A DNA stretch of 64,000 bases from Oikopleura dioica (taxonomy: Eukaryota; Chordata; Appendicularia; Copelata; Oikopleuridae), in NCBI GenBank assembly GCA_907165135.1, contig OU015569.1, forward strand, positions 10,602,501 through 10,666,500. Reading direction: 5' to 3'. Under the pieces are notes generated by a model. That model searched no databases, was not told the origin of the DNA, and saw nothing but the letters and a program-made list of their open reading frames with translations. Shown here in pieces: positions 20,923 through 32,400 of the stretch; position 1 is the stretch's first letter; each line of letters opens with the position of its first letter. The translations under genes and the position numbers were made by a program.

Positions 20923-21465
20923 TTACCTTTCTAGTGTTACGGGTGGACCCACGCGTGTTTTCTCTTCCCAAAACATACATAGTCCCCATTGAGTCGTGTC
21001 CCCGCGTGGATCTTGGGGAAGAAAGTCTGATACTTCGAAGGGTGTGATTGGCGAAGGCAGTGGGGGCAAGCGCGTGCTACTCTCGTGGGGCGAGGAGTCG
21101 TCTTGATCTTCTTCATTGTAAGATAGTCGATAGTCTTTTGTTGGTTTATTTACGAGGATGAACTTGGAGAATATATTTTTACCTAGAGCGAAGTGGAAGG
21201 GATTGATGCAATTGAGGCAGTAGCACCAAGGAAGCTGGATCAGCGGCTGCTGATGCTTGATGTTCTCCCAGCGAAAGGCGCGAATTGCCAGTACACGCGC
21301 GGACTCGACCAAATCCGCATCACAATTATCTTGTTTATGCAAAATACAAGATGTTCGGTGTTCGCCACGTGAGGCAATCGCTATCCGCAAGTTTTCAATT
21401 TGCTCCTCTTCTAGGTTTTTCAATAACTCCTTAATTGACGTGCTCGTTAAACAAGTTCCCCGCAA
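20923..21465 (-). CDS. Unrecognised ORF with a Cys-x2-Cys motif, possibly element-derived
   Basis: A 180-codon frame on the minus strand lacks an ATG (it opens at TTG). Its first half is strikingly protein-like: an amphipathic segment TSIKELLKNLEEEQIENLRI, then SARVLAIRAFRWENIKHQQP, then PWCYCLNCINPFHFAL with a tight CxxC. A GT donor directly after HFAL suggests splicing to a Pro/Ser/Asp-rich segment (NEEDQDDSSPHESSTRLPPL). I do not recognise the family. It could be part of a mobile-element protein or a lineage-specific gene with its first exon further upstream. Confidence 0.35.
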   Translation of the reverse strand: MRGTCLTSTSIKELLKNLEEEQIENLRIAIASRGEHRTSCILHKQDNCDADLVESARVLAIRAFRWENIKHQQPLIQLPWCYCLNCINPFHFALGKNIFSKFILVNKPTKDYRLSYNEEDQDDSSPHESSTRLPPLPSPITPFEVSDFLPQDPRGDTTQWGLCMFWEEKTRVGPPVTLER

Positions 21466-23679
21466 TTAAATAAAAACGAAAGTTTAATTAAGAAACACTT
21501 GATATTCCTTGTACTTACTTTTAGTGCGGGCTCTGGACCAGTTTTAATGGGGCTTATTGACTTTCGTCGTCGGTACATATTCTCTTGTTGAAAACAATTA
21601 ATTGCTCAGAGCTCTTGCAAGCTCGAGGTCGAAACTTCGTCTGGATGGTCTTTTTTGGAATTGGATTTTTCTTTGAGATTTGAGGGAGGGCGCAGGTTAC
21701 CTCTACAATGAAAAAGACGAAGAAAGATCGGTGTTTCTGGCCCCCGCCGCCGCTGCCATTTGGCGAGACGAGCGGACGACACAACTCTCCAAAAATGAAC
21801 AAACTCAAGACGCACTACCAACTAACGGCTGGCTACCATCTCCACACTGATACAAATTCTAGCAGCTTTTGCTTTGAATCTTTTCAATACGACTCGGGTT
21901 GAAATACAGTTATTTTGTCGCGCTGCTTGCATGTTCCACCACGCGAAAAATTTTCATTCATCAAATTAACTAATTTTATAACCAAAAAAAAGAACAATTT
22001 GAAAAAGAGTCTTTCTAAAAGAGACATTCTCAAAAGACAGCTTTTGTTTTCCAATAAAATTTCCAAGAGCTGCAAAGGAAAAGATTAACAATTCTATTTT
22101 TTGTAACTTTTATTTAGTTTTTTTTTTGTTGGAGTTGAAGTTATAGAGCTTTAATTTATATAATATAATATTACTTTTTTATTCTTAGTTTAATTTTAAG
22201 TATTTTTTTTTCACCTGGAATATTATAACGAGGTGCCTTTGTTCGAGTTTATGATGACACCCCGCGCTATTGTTATGCCAACTGTTCAATTAAACGAGTT
22301 CTACAACTGGTGGATTATTGTCTATTATTACAATTGTAGTTTCATGTTAAACTATTCTGATTTCTAGCGTGTAGAAAATAATTGACTCTATAACACAATT
22401 GTCAATGACGAGCTATTTTTTTTTTTTTAATACGTATCATTCGGTACGCGGTTTAACAACTGCTCCGGTAACGAGAAATATACTCAGTAATTTGAAATGA
22501 TTTCCAATCTGTAATGATGATCACAGATGCGGCTCCAGCCGAACTGCCTGGCGGTGCGGCGCCGAGCACCAGGCGCCGTAACGTGACTCATTTTTTTTCT
22601 TGAAGAATTTCTGCTTCGCCGATTTGACGCCGACCAACTGGCAACCTGCAGCTCCTTCTTATTTGTGTTTGTTGAACGTGGCAATAAATTACCCCAAATG
22701 AGCATATGTATATTTAGCTCAACAGCTACGAGTAGACTTCAGACGAGTTCCAAATTTAGATGATCCCCGACAGGCTGTCGGCTATTTCAACCTTTTTTAA
22801 TGGTTGATTTATCGCAGAGCTACGTCATGATCTAGATTTATAGATCATTTCTCTCGTACGCTATGTACTACAGTGTCAAGATATTTAAATCTTCCCTGGG
22901 AGCTTCTTAAGGCTTCCACACCTGTTCAAGCTGCACCAGAAAACGCACGAGTCAACAGAGTCGTTTACTTAGTTTTACTTCTAAACTGCATAAAATGCAC
23001 GAAAGAGGTAGCGCGGATTATCTCCTTCTGAGGTCACTTATCATCGTTCCAGAGCTCAGCCGAGGATCAATCATCAATTTCCTAACACGTCTCGAGCTCA
23101 TAAAAGCCCCGTCTACTCATGCCTACTTTTTAATTGAAAGATTCGAATTTAAGAGACTAGAAAGGCTTTCCAGTAAAAAATATTACTCGGGTGAGATTAC
23201 AAATTGTAAGCGTAGTTGATTATTTCAGCAAATAAAAAAAAAACGAAATCACCAAAATTATTTCCGACGAAATTGATAAATTTTCAGCTAGATAATATTT
23301 GCAAGTATAATTTTGAAATGAAGAGTAGTAGCTAACAATAAACCAAATTGAAGAATGATTTCTATATCATATAGACTATATGTTTTGATTTGCTGAACGT
23401 TGTTAAATCTGAAAAGCCTGCTTACAGACATTTATAGCAGGACTTTTGAGGCGACTTTTTGATTGATAAAGCCGGCGCTTTAAGAAGAGCTTGATGGCCG
23501 TCCGACGACAAAAGGAATAGGTCCTCTGAGAGCGGCAGTTTGACTCTAAATGCGTCGCGCAGTCGCCACCACCACGCCAGCAAAGGACTCCCGGTGGACC
23601 TTGATAAGAGCTTCAGATCGGAGGCGACGTTTGATACGAATCGCCGCTCCTTTCTGGTAACCACTTTTCAAAGCACTTT

Positions 23680-24157
23680 ATGACCACTGCTGCCATTTTC
23701 AAATTCCAAAAAGACTTTAAAAAAAAAAGAAATCTTCCCAAATCAAAATTCAGCTTTCTGGGGAAGACACCGACATTTTAAATGCTGTTGGGACACTAGC
23801 AGAGTTACCAGACTTCGAGTTCTCCGGGCGACGCTGGCGACGAATCGTCGATGTCGGCGCGGCAAAAATGGACTCGGTCAAAAGCAAGCTCGACGGACAA
23901 ACGGTCTCCGTCTCATTTCAGCAAAAAATGACCATTGCCGACAAAAACGGCCATGATCGCGAGATCGTCTCCACCAGCAATAACACCTTCGACCTTCCAC
24001 CAAACGTAATGCTTATCTAACAACCGCATTTTCTATTACAAATCTACAAATTTAGACAATTTCCAACACTGTAAAGGCCTCCCTTGCCCCTGGAAAAGTG
24101 ACTGTAACTGGCGAAGTCTCTCAATTCAAATCAGAAATCACCTTCGTGCCCAAGTAA
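23680..24157 (+). CDS. Small heat-shock (alpha-crystallin domain)-like protein
   Basis: Exons 23754-24005 and 24056-24157 encode an alpha-crystallin-like domain. RRIVDVGAAKMDSVKSKLDG lines up with the first strands and MTIADKNGHDREIVS with the loop region. NTFDLPPNTISNTVKASLAP is the hallmark '-F-LP-.. v....a.L' stretch, and GKVTVTGEV is the final strand pair. The protein is short (up to 128 residues) and lacks the usual IXI tail. The start is less certain. The nearest upstream ATG (23680) joins in frame only if the first intron is GA-AG (23713-23753, 41 nt); otherwise the first exon lies elsewhere. Small heat-shock proteins are ATP-independent chaperones. Confidence 0.65.
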
Positions 24158-24312
24158 TAAAGTATAACAGAGAATACTATTGAACTCGTGGTTTTTAATT
24201 GAGGTTTTGTATCAAGTGTAAACACCGTTCGGTGTCGGATTTATTTCCTCACAACGGTGCTCAGCAGGAAGGGTGTTTTTGTATATGCACATAAATAGTA
24301 TGTTTCGTCTTA

Positions 24313-26154
24313 TTAGTTCATGTGAGGCACGATCCAGTCCAAGAAAGCGGAGACTTTAGTCCACACGCCGGGTGAATTTGGCTCAGCGCATCCGAAGCCC
24401 CAGCTTGTGACTCCGACCACAACGGGTTGGTTATCTTTGTCAGCGCAAATCAATGGCCCTCCGGAGTCGCCTTGGCATCCGTCCTTACCTCCTTGTGGCC
24501 AGCCAGCGCAGATGTGCTCGTCGCTGCGGACATAGCCAGAGTTTCGAGTTTTCGCACACTCGGCGTCCGAGTAAATCTTTTTGACGCGCTCGATACAAGT
24601 AAACAGAAATAAACACTGCCAAACAATGATTTACCTTATTTATCGCCTAAACAAAAAATTCTGATATCACTTTTTTAACTAGATTTTTGTTACTAGTAAT
24701 TGTTTCGATTTTGATACTCGGCTTGTCTATCAGATAGAACACGTTTCCTGTAAGTCAACTTCTTGTAACTCCTGTGGGAGGGATTTGAATCCCGCTGGAT
24801 GGTTCACGAGTCCCCAACCGGCAGACCAGCATCGAGTCCCATGAGCAGGCATCGAACCCGCCTCTGGAAGACACGCGGGAGCACCATTATGAAGCTTGAG
24901 GTTAACAGCGCCGTTTCGATTAAATTTCAAAATGCAGATGTCATTCACAAGCCCAACTTGTTTATATTCTGGATGGACGATCACTTCGTCGGCTATAAAA
25001 TTAATTACAATTATAACTTTTGCGTGGCGCTTTTCTTACCAGAAATTTTCTTTTCTCCTAAATCGTATTTCCACCTGTGGTGATCGCCAATTGTGATGGA
25101 AATAAACTCTGGAGTATCCATTCGATCCTTGCAGCAATGAGCCGCCGTGATCACTGTCTTGTCGTCGATGATTGTTCCGCCACAGTTGTAGCCAAAGAAA
25201 TTGATGTTGACAATCCACGGCCAAGAGTTTTTGATCGCAGTCACTCCTCCGATTATTCGTTCATCGTTTAGCGGGCTCCATGGTTGCTCCTGCTTCTGCT
25301 GCTGCTTACAAACAAGATTTGGTGGAATTCGGAACACTGGTGGCTCCTCCGCAACTTCCTTATTATCTTCTTCTTTTTGTGGTGGCGTTTGGCAGTACCA
25401 GTTTCCATAGTACGTCGACAAACTCGGTTCATCGACGATTTTGGAACCAATTCGCCAATGGCACTTGCCGCCTTTGTCCATTCGATCTTTCGGCCAGCTG
25501 ATGCACTTGCAGACTGCTTGGATTTTCGTCTTGTTGATCGGCTTGATTGCTGTCATTTTCTTGGGATAACCAGGGCATGTGATTTTCATGATGCGCTTGA
25601 TGCTACTTCCCCATTTGCGATATAACTCCTCAGCGTGTACATCTGAGGCGTCTGTGTTGAAGTCGTCGCAAGTTTTGCACTGAGTTTTGTTTTTATGAGC
25701 TCTATTTGTTCCATAAACTTTGTGTCACTAAGTTTACAAGTGCTCTTGTTATTTTTCTAGAGGCGCAAACAGTAACTATGGTCTAATTATAAAAAGGTGT
25801 TCTGCATGACATCATGTATATGATAATAAGACAGGGTAATTACTTTTAAAAACATTCCTCAGCAAGTTCATTCATGAACTGGTAGTCCCACGGTTGTGGC
25901 CCCCACCATATACGTCTGCACCTGGCGAACTCGTGACCGCCGTAAAAGTGGTAACCATCATCGCAGATGACCTGACAACGGTCACCACGACATCTGACCT
26001 CTCCGTTGCTGACTTCGAAAGTACTCTGGCCGGCAGCGCCTATTTTCGGCAAGTTGTCCTCTTTGAAGCCCTGCGATACGAAATTTCCATCTTCGAAGCA
26101 TCTCTGATATTCGCCACTCGCCGCGGTGGACGCCACCAAGAACGAAATCTTCAT
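24313..26154 (-). CDS. Secreted trypsin-like S1 serine protease with Cys-rich N-terminus
   Basis: The gene starts at 26154 with a signal-peptide-like [14 protein letters not shown], then a Cys-rich module ([23 protein letters not shown]) that looks like a divergent sushi domain. A second Cys-rich segment ([30 protein letters not shown]) leads to the protease. Activation would cut before [14 protein letters not shown]. The triad is intact: His in TVITAAHCC, Asp in NDICILKFN and Ser in [17 protein letters not shown]; the end is [16 protein letters not shown]. The junction near 25866 works as GT-AG if exon 2 begins [14 protein letters not shown]. Asp in DGCQGDSGG suggests trypsin-like specificity. 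Substrate and role (digestion, immunity or house building) are not shown. Confidence 0.87.
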
Positions 26155-27060
26155 GAGTATCTCTATTTTTTGAAAAGCAACTGGCGCTGCAGTGCCGTGG
26201 AGAACTATTTATAATGGTGCTTTGGTTGTGCGCTGTAGCACCGCAGTTTTGGCCGACCAGCACCACTCGGGAAATTATGCGCCATTGCGGTGACGTGCGC
26301 CTGCTTATCATTGGATTCGCCCTGCGCCCTGATCGTGTTTATTATCGTTTAGTTGTATTATCGTTGAATGTGATTTTGAGAGAACTTTTACGAACTGCTT
26401 GTTTTGATACCAGAATGTTGAACATGCTGAGACATGCTTCAAGATAAATGCTCAATTAATTGGTCCTCTATCATTTCAAATCATATCATTTTGCAAATAA
26501 TGAATGATGATATTCTTGGTTTATGCAGCATAAAACCAATTATACTCTACTCATATTCGTTCTTCTTATTTAGGGCTTGCAAAGAGTAGTCTGCTATCTC
26601 TTTCTCCAAGAGTAAAAAATGAAATCAACAGTCGCTTTGCTTTCATAAGACCTTACTGTATTGAAATATTGCTCTGCAGAAATCTTCAAAGACTTATATA
26701 ATATAAGACGTATATTTGATAATATAACTTTTTCTTTATCAAATAATCTGAGATGAGGGTTATTTTTTGTAAATAAATATATATTCTTTATATCAGTCCA
26801 GAAAAAAAAAATTGATAGAACACTCTTTGAATAAGATGGAATGTGACGTTTTAGCATAAGTTGAATTACGTTTGTAGATTAAAAAGTGAAGAATGTGGAA
26901 AGGAGCCATTGTTTTGTACAAATATTAAAAGACATGTCACGTTTACGTTGAGCACTAATTAGTACGGGAGTCTAAACAGGTGTTTTAGGAAGTCAAAAAT
27001 AGCCTAATTTTAATTGAATCCGAAGAATTATTGACATTTGTTTGAGCTTCATAAGTTAGT
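26155..27060. other. Intergenic, AT-rich
   Basis: This is the upstream flank of the protease gene and the downstream flank of the ankyrin-DHHC gene. It holds short open frames without domains (26214-26447 on the plus strand, 26594-26857 on the minus strand). I see nothing I can support. Confidence 0.4.
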
Positions 27061-29146
27061 TCAGATGATGTACGCTCCTTCTTGGTCCTTGATTTGGTTT
27101 TCTTTGAAGAAGTAGATGAGGTTCGAAAGTCGCCACTTTTGGTGTATCGCTGGGAAGTACTGCGTTCCCCCACGACCGATGGTTTGGAAGTTGAGGTGAA
27201 GCATCAGACACATACTAGCAGCACCTCCACTGCAAAGAATGGTGCAAAGCATTTCGAAAGCAGTCCAAGGCCTTAAAAAATATTAACACATTAAAAAGAG
27301 GGGCTCGAATTGAAAGGCTATTACTAATAGCTAGGGGAAACCACTAATAATTGAGCTTTTTTTTGGGCTTAGTAGAGTAGGCACTTACGTTTCTCTATCG
27401 ACGATGCACAGTGCATAAATATATCCGAGCTGGTTGAGCACCATGGTTCCGATAAAGATTACAAACAGCCTGTGATTTCCACGGGCAATAGTTCTTTGAA
27501 GAAAAAGGCAATGATGGTCAAAGTCAAGATAGGCGGCGTTGGTGAGTTTGCAGTACTTGGCCTTTGGCGGGAGAATAATTCTCAGCTGGTGACAATAATT
27601 CGAGCTGTGGGCTAAAAATTGTCACGTAATTGACAATTGAGGGATTTGTGGTTAGCCTACCGTCTTGGTCGATAATGCGCTGCAACGCGGCATTGGGCTT
27701 CTGAGAAGTAGTTGATTGCGGAAGTTTGAAGGGATGGGCGGTTAGGACCTCTTTGGTAGCTTTGGCCATGCAAACATGGAGAAAAATACAGAAGATTAGG
27801 CTGCTTTTGAAGTGGCCATCATCGCGCAAAATGGGACGCAGCAGCAAGTTGATGTAGAATGAAAGGAAACAGGCGAGAACTGTAGAGAGGAAAAATCCTT
27901 TGAAGAAGGGATTGGGAAGGCCGCTGGGGTGTTTGATCCGGTGTCCGTTCTTTTTACCCAGAAAGACTAGCATTCCAATTGCGAACAAAAGGAAAGGAAG
28001 AACAGCGAAAATACTTTTGATTTCGTAGTATTCCATTAAAAGCGAAACGATAAGAAGACCAACAACCAGTTTCATCGGCTGCTGCATATTCTGCGCTTTA
28101 TATCGGCTCGATACTTTAGATCTACTTCAGCCGGTCAAAGCGAAGAAAATTCTGAAGCCAATCCTTGAATTTTTGAGCCAGCGAATTTTGCTTTCTTATT
28201 CCAGGTGACGTCAAGAAACTGGTCGCTAAATGGTGACGAGGGGGTAGATCCCGGCTTCATCGGATTTCCACGGCCTCGATCTTTTTCTGACGCCTTATTG
28301 TCCGCCAATTGAAGGGGCAGAAATCCACCTCTGTCTCTTCTTTGGAGCAAATCCCAGCCTTAGAAATTCAGTTATAATAATTGATAAAATTGTCTATTTG
28401 TAGTTACCTGCTGTTTCGCAGATTTTCCATGTTATTTGCGTGTTTAAACTTTGGCAAGAATAATGGACGGCGCTTTGAAGTTCCGAGTCTTCTTCTCGAG
28501 CGCTTCGGGGAAAATGATCCAGGATAACTTCTGCCGTCTCCATTTGATTCTTGTGCAGACTCTCTTGCAGCGGCGTTCGGCCATATTTGTCCTTTGCCGT
28601 TGCGTTGAAAAGGTCCATTTCTATCAAATAATGAACCATGCCCACGAAGCCTTGTCGCACCGCGGAATGGCTGATTGAACCGTTCCCGTTGTCGACGGCT
28701 TTTACGTTTGCGCCTAAAAACTCAAGTTATAATTTCCAAAAAGCCAATTCCATTTCATCACCAGATTCAATGAGCAAATCTACAATAGGCAAGCTTCCGG
28801 CAAGAACGGCGCAATGAAGAGGCGTCTCGCCATAGTCTGTTCTGCTATTGACATCTGCCCCTGAAGAGAGTAGTTTCATCGCTAGTTTCATGTCCGACTT
28901 TCTGGAGGCGACATGCAGCGGTCGTTGACTGAAAAAGAGAATATGAATTCTGAAAAAATGATTTTGCTTACCCTGCGTATCCAGGTGCGTTTATTTCCCC
29001 ATCGAAGGTTGGATTTTCGATAAAGAAGTAAATCTTCTCCTGGTTATTCTGCCTGAGTGCATGGTCGAGACACTCTGGCTCGCTCAAATCTACGGGCGGC
29101 GGGCCGGCGTACTCGGGTATGTAGCCCTGCTGCTTTGGATAGCTCA
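27061..29146 (-). CDS. Ankyrin-repeat DHHC palmitoyltransferase-like protein (ZDHHC13/17 type), zinc site eroded
   Basis: This resembles the ankyrin-DHHC S-acyltransferases. From the ATG at 29146 the first exons encode ankyrin repeats (ADVNSRTDYGETPLHCAVLAG, VKAVDNGNGSISHSAVRQGF, DKYGRTPLQESLHKNQM). Then come hydrophobic helices (LVVGLLIVSLLMEYY, IFAVLPFLLFAIGMLVFL, FLSTVLACFLSFYINLLL), then NYCHQLRIILPPKAKYC...LDFDHHC (about 27505-27575), then ARGNHRLFVIFIGTMVL. The DHHC tetrad is present, but several zinc-binding cysteines of the usual domain are replaced. The joint between the ankyrin and membrane parts (28145-28080) is ambiguous. A GA-AG intron fuses them; otherwise two cistrons about 45 nt apart would encode the halves. 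The stop is at 27061. Confidence 0.78.
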
Positions 29147-29438
29147 TTACTGCTTGTGCATAATTTGCTCTGAAAGGAAAAGCTGCATTTCGAGAAAACG
29201 GATATATTTTCACATATTCAGTATTAATGAACAGTAAAATGAACAGTCACATAGAATATAATAATGGTAATAGAGTAGAGTTGAGGTGACATCGGTAGAC
29301 AAATCGCTTTTGAGATTGTAGGGATCTGGAGATTGTCACAAACAGAGAGACAGTGCATAGTTGGCCGAAGAACGATACTAGCTCGAGTACGAGTTGATAT
29401 CGTTGATTCTTGGACGCGTCATAATCTTGAAGTGAAGC

Positions 29439-32400
29439 TCAGTTTCGCTGGAAAATGAAAAACCATCCCTACCTTATTGATGCTTTCAATAATCGCTCCG
29501 GCTGGGGCCTTTTTGAGGTCTTTTTCGGTGAATAAAATACACGAGTTGTTGTTTGGTTTCTTTGCAACGAGTCCAAATACTTTGCCGCTCTGGTGCACTC
29601 TGCTGTGAGGATCAAAGTCGCAAAAGCTCACCGTCTCGGCGGGGAAGTGCTTGCGGAAGAACTTAAGCCGCTGCGAGTCAGTCACCGTCACGCCTTCCGA
29701 TGTAATCTTAAGATGTACTGGACATTTGACGTTTTCCCGCAACGAGAGATACTCCGCCATACATCGCTCCATGGCAGCCCGCCCTGTCAGCATTTCCGTA
29801 TCTGTTAACAATATTGAGTAAAATGATATTCTTCGCAAGGATTTCTTGCTATTAAATATTCAGTACCGGTTTCGTGGAGGAAAAAGGTGCAGAAAACGTC
29901 GGCAGGCGGCCTCGTTCCACCATCAACGACGATTTTTCCAGACGTCTGTGATTCGCTTCTGTCTGTAAGATCCAAAACAGGAATATTTAGTTTGACAGGC
30001 AGCGCCAGTTGCATGTGGCTGTGTTGATGGGGAAGGGTGCTCTTGTGGCACTGTCTCTCTTGTGGCACTTTCTCTCCTGTGGCACTTGCGCCCGCTGTGG
30101 TATACCACTGGAGAGACAGTGCCACAAGAGAGACAGTGCCACAAGAGAGACATTTTCAACTATCAGATTCTCGAAATGATAATTTTAGGGAGTCCACCGA
30201 CCCGTCTCCATGTGCGCGCCTCGCTGTTTTCCATTTGATAACATTTTCGATTCACATAAATTTTTGGATGGACTAAACTTTCAATAGACGATTGAGTCAT
30301 GTTACTATGTAACAGTTACATAAGTTCTGTATGATACAGACTGTATCCTTGATATCAAGAATCCAAATTTTCGGAAAAACTCACCGTAAGTGCGAGATGT
30401 GATTAGTTGACGAAATGACAATGAAAGGTCAAGGAAAGTTTTGTCCACGTAGAAAAATAAATTTTAATCAGAAAAAGTTATATCGGCAAAAAAAGAAACT
30501 AAAAAACTGCGAGCCACGCGCGTGGAGCTGGGTTGGCGGATTCCCTAGGAAGATTATCATTTTGAAAATCTGATAGAGAACGCTTTTGAAAATGTCTCCC
30601 TTGTGGCACTGTCTCTCTTGTGGCACTGTCTCTCCTGTGGTATACCACAACAGGCGCAAGTGCCACAGGAGAGACAGTGCCACAGGAGGCAAATATGACG
30701 AAAGTGCCACAAGAGCACCCTCTCCGTGTTGATGAATAAGAGCAGCCAAAGATGGAAAAAATGGCTCCCTTCTAGAAAATACGTAAGCATAGAGTCTCCC
30801 CATTTGAGAGTCATTAAAAATACAATCCGTCATGGATCCATGGAATTCTTACCTATCATCGCCCGATATTCTGACTCCTTTCTCCTTCACAGACTCAATG
30901 AGGAAGTGACGCACAAGCTCTGACTCCGGATCTTGATCTGGGCGAAGATTGTCGAACACAGATTGCGGAACCTAACCGTTCTTTTAAGCTAATTTTGAAT
31001 CGGCAATTATTACCTGATGTCTATCCACCCTGACGACGAGTCCAAAATTGCCGCTGTAAGTTTTCGAGTCTCTGACCAAAAAGTCGCCGGCTTTTCTATC
31101 ACTTCCTTTTAGCAGTTTAATCGCTTCATCACGTGACATTGTCGGTTTATACCAAAAGCTCTCTGGAGTGCGGTAAGAGGAGGAAGAAGCTTCAACAGTT
31201 TGTCCACTCGTGCTGGGCATCGTCAACGAGAAATTATCGCGCGAGAAACTGGAGCTGAAAATGCTCGCTGAAATCAAGGAAGAGAACCGAGGTTCTGAAT
31301 CTTTTTATCTACCTCGAGTGTCGGCGAGGGCTCACTTGATGATATATGCTCGTATGTTGTCTGCCTGCGGTAAAATGTGACTGGGAGCTCTTCAACTCTT
31401 CAGATTGAAATTTCTGCTCCGTCGGTTTCGCCTCTTTCCCCGACTCTGAAATTCGAGCATTATCTTTTTGTGTAGACCCGAACAAAGACCAGGTATTCTC
31501 GCCATTATCTTGTGTTTGCCTCTCGGCTAATAACGAATAACTAGAGGGTTTTACTGCTCATTTCAATAGAGAACGCTTGGCGTTGGTAGATATTCCACTG
31601 GTTAAAAAATCCAAGAAGTTTTTAGTACTTGATTGACCTTACTTGATTAGTAATGAAAGGTATTTCTCGTTTTGAAAGTTTTGAAAGTGGAATTATGCCG
31701 TGGTGAGTAAATTCTCTTTTATCTCTCCCTCGGGTGGTGATTCATCAGCTGAAGCCAGAGTCTTGATGAATCCGACACTAATTGGCCCTAAAGAGCCGCC
31801 CCAATTAGCACCTCTATAGGTTTAATGTCGCAAATCATCTTTTATAAAGACCATAAAAAGACTTCCGTTGCCTTTTTTTCTTCCCCTAAATATATCCTAG
31901 CGCTCTTCTTGGCTCTGGTACTCGCCTGGTGATTAAGAAGCTCTGGCTATCTTTTAATAACGACAGTAATCTTGTTTTGTAAAGCCAGATAAGGATACAC
32001 TTGTATTTAGAGGGCTGAGACAGCATTATCTCATAACTAAAATCACGTCCTTTCATAAACAAAAAGCTCACGTGAAGATCTTGATCGACCTAAGGAACAT
32101 GTTCTTTCTAAAAGGCGACAAAAAGAGGGGTGTTCAGAAAATTCAAATTGAAATCCACGAGTACAAAAAGTTAACCTTTCAACGAAGACCAGAGTCTTGG
32201 CCTTTTCACGCATCCAAGAACCATTTTCGCTATCTCTCTTATTTTTTCCTCTCTCACAAATCTCTGTCCGTACTCGTGATCAAAAAAAAGTTGCACCCAG
32301 TGTTCGCTTTTAGGCTAATTTATTTCTCCTGCTGGTGGGAGGTTATTAACAAAATCCTCTCCGCTGCGAGAGTACTACTCCGGGCCGGACATCACAAAAG

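Larger units (their letters stand above)
19706..23679. other. Gene-poor 4-kb stretch with decayed ORFs
   Basis: No intact conserved gene was found. There are two suggestive coding fragments (listed separately), several TTGGCGCC words (20341, 20613), a small palindrome around AAGCTTTTC/GAAAAGCTT (20188-20214), and long AT-rich runs (22100-22450). A 74-codon ATG frame at 22995-23219 (+) and ORFs on the minus strand at 22484 and 23422 show no domain or supporting splice pattern. This is the least gene-dense part of the plus-strand half and is probably an old mobile-element graveyard. Confidence 0.5.

Noticed and set aside
24600-24760. GA-AG intron in the S1 protease before [11 protein letters not shown]
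   Set aside because: A canonical donor (CAAGAA/GTTGAC) is in the right phase and gives better spacing to the conserved Cys.
25700-25870. Separate 102-residue secreted gene ending AEECF, or GA-AG intron there
   Set aside because: A canonical GT donor (GAAT/GTTTTT) joins in frame to [14 protein letters not shown] upstream of the protease domain.
28135-31277. SHARK-type tyrosine kinase (SH2 plus ankyrin)
   Set aside because: The SH2 exons lead into a tensin PTB domain that ends with a stop at 29439; the ankyrin exons start a new frame that leads to a DHHC motif, and no kinase domain exists.
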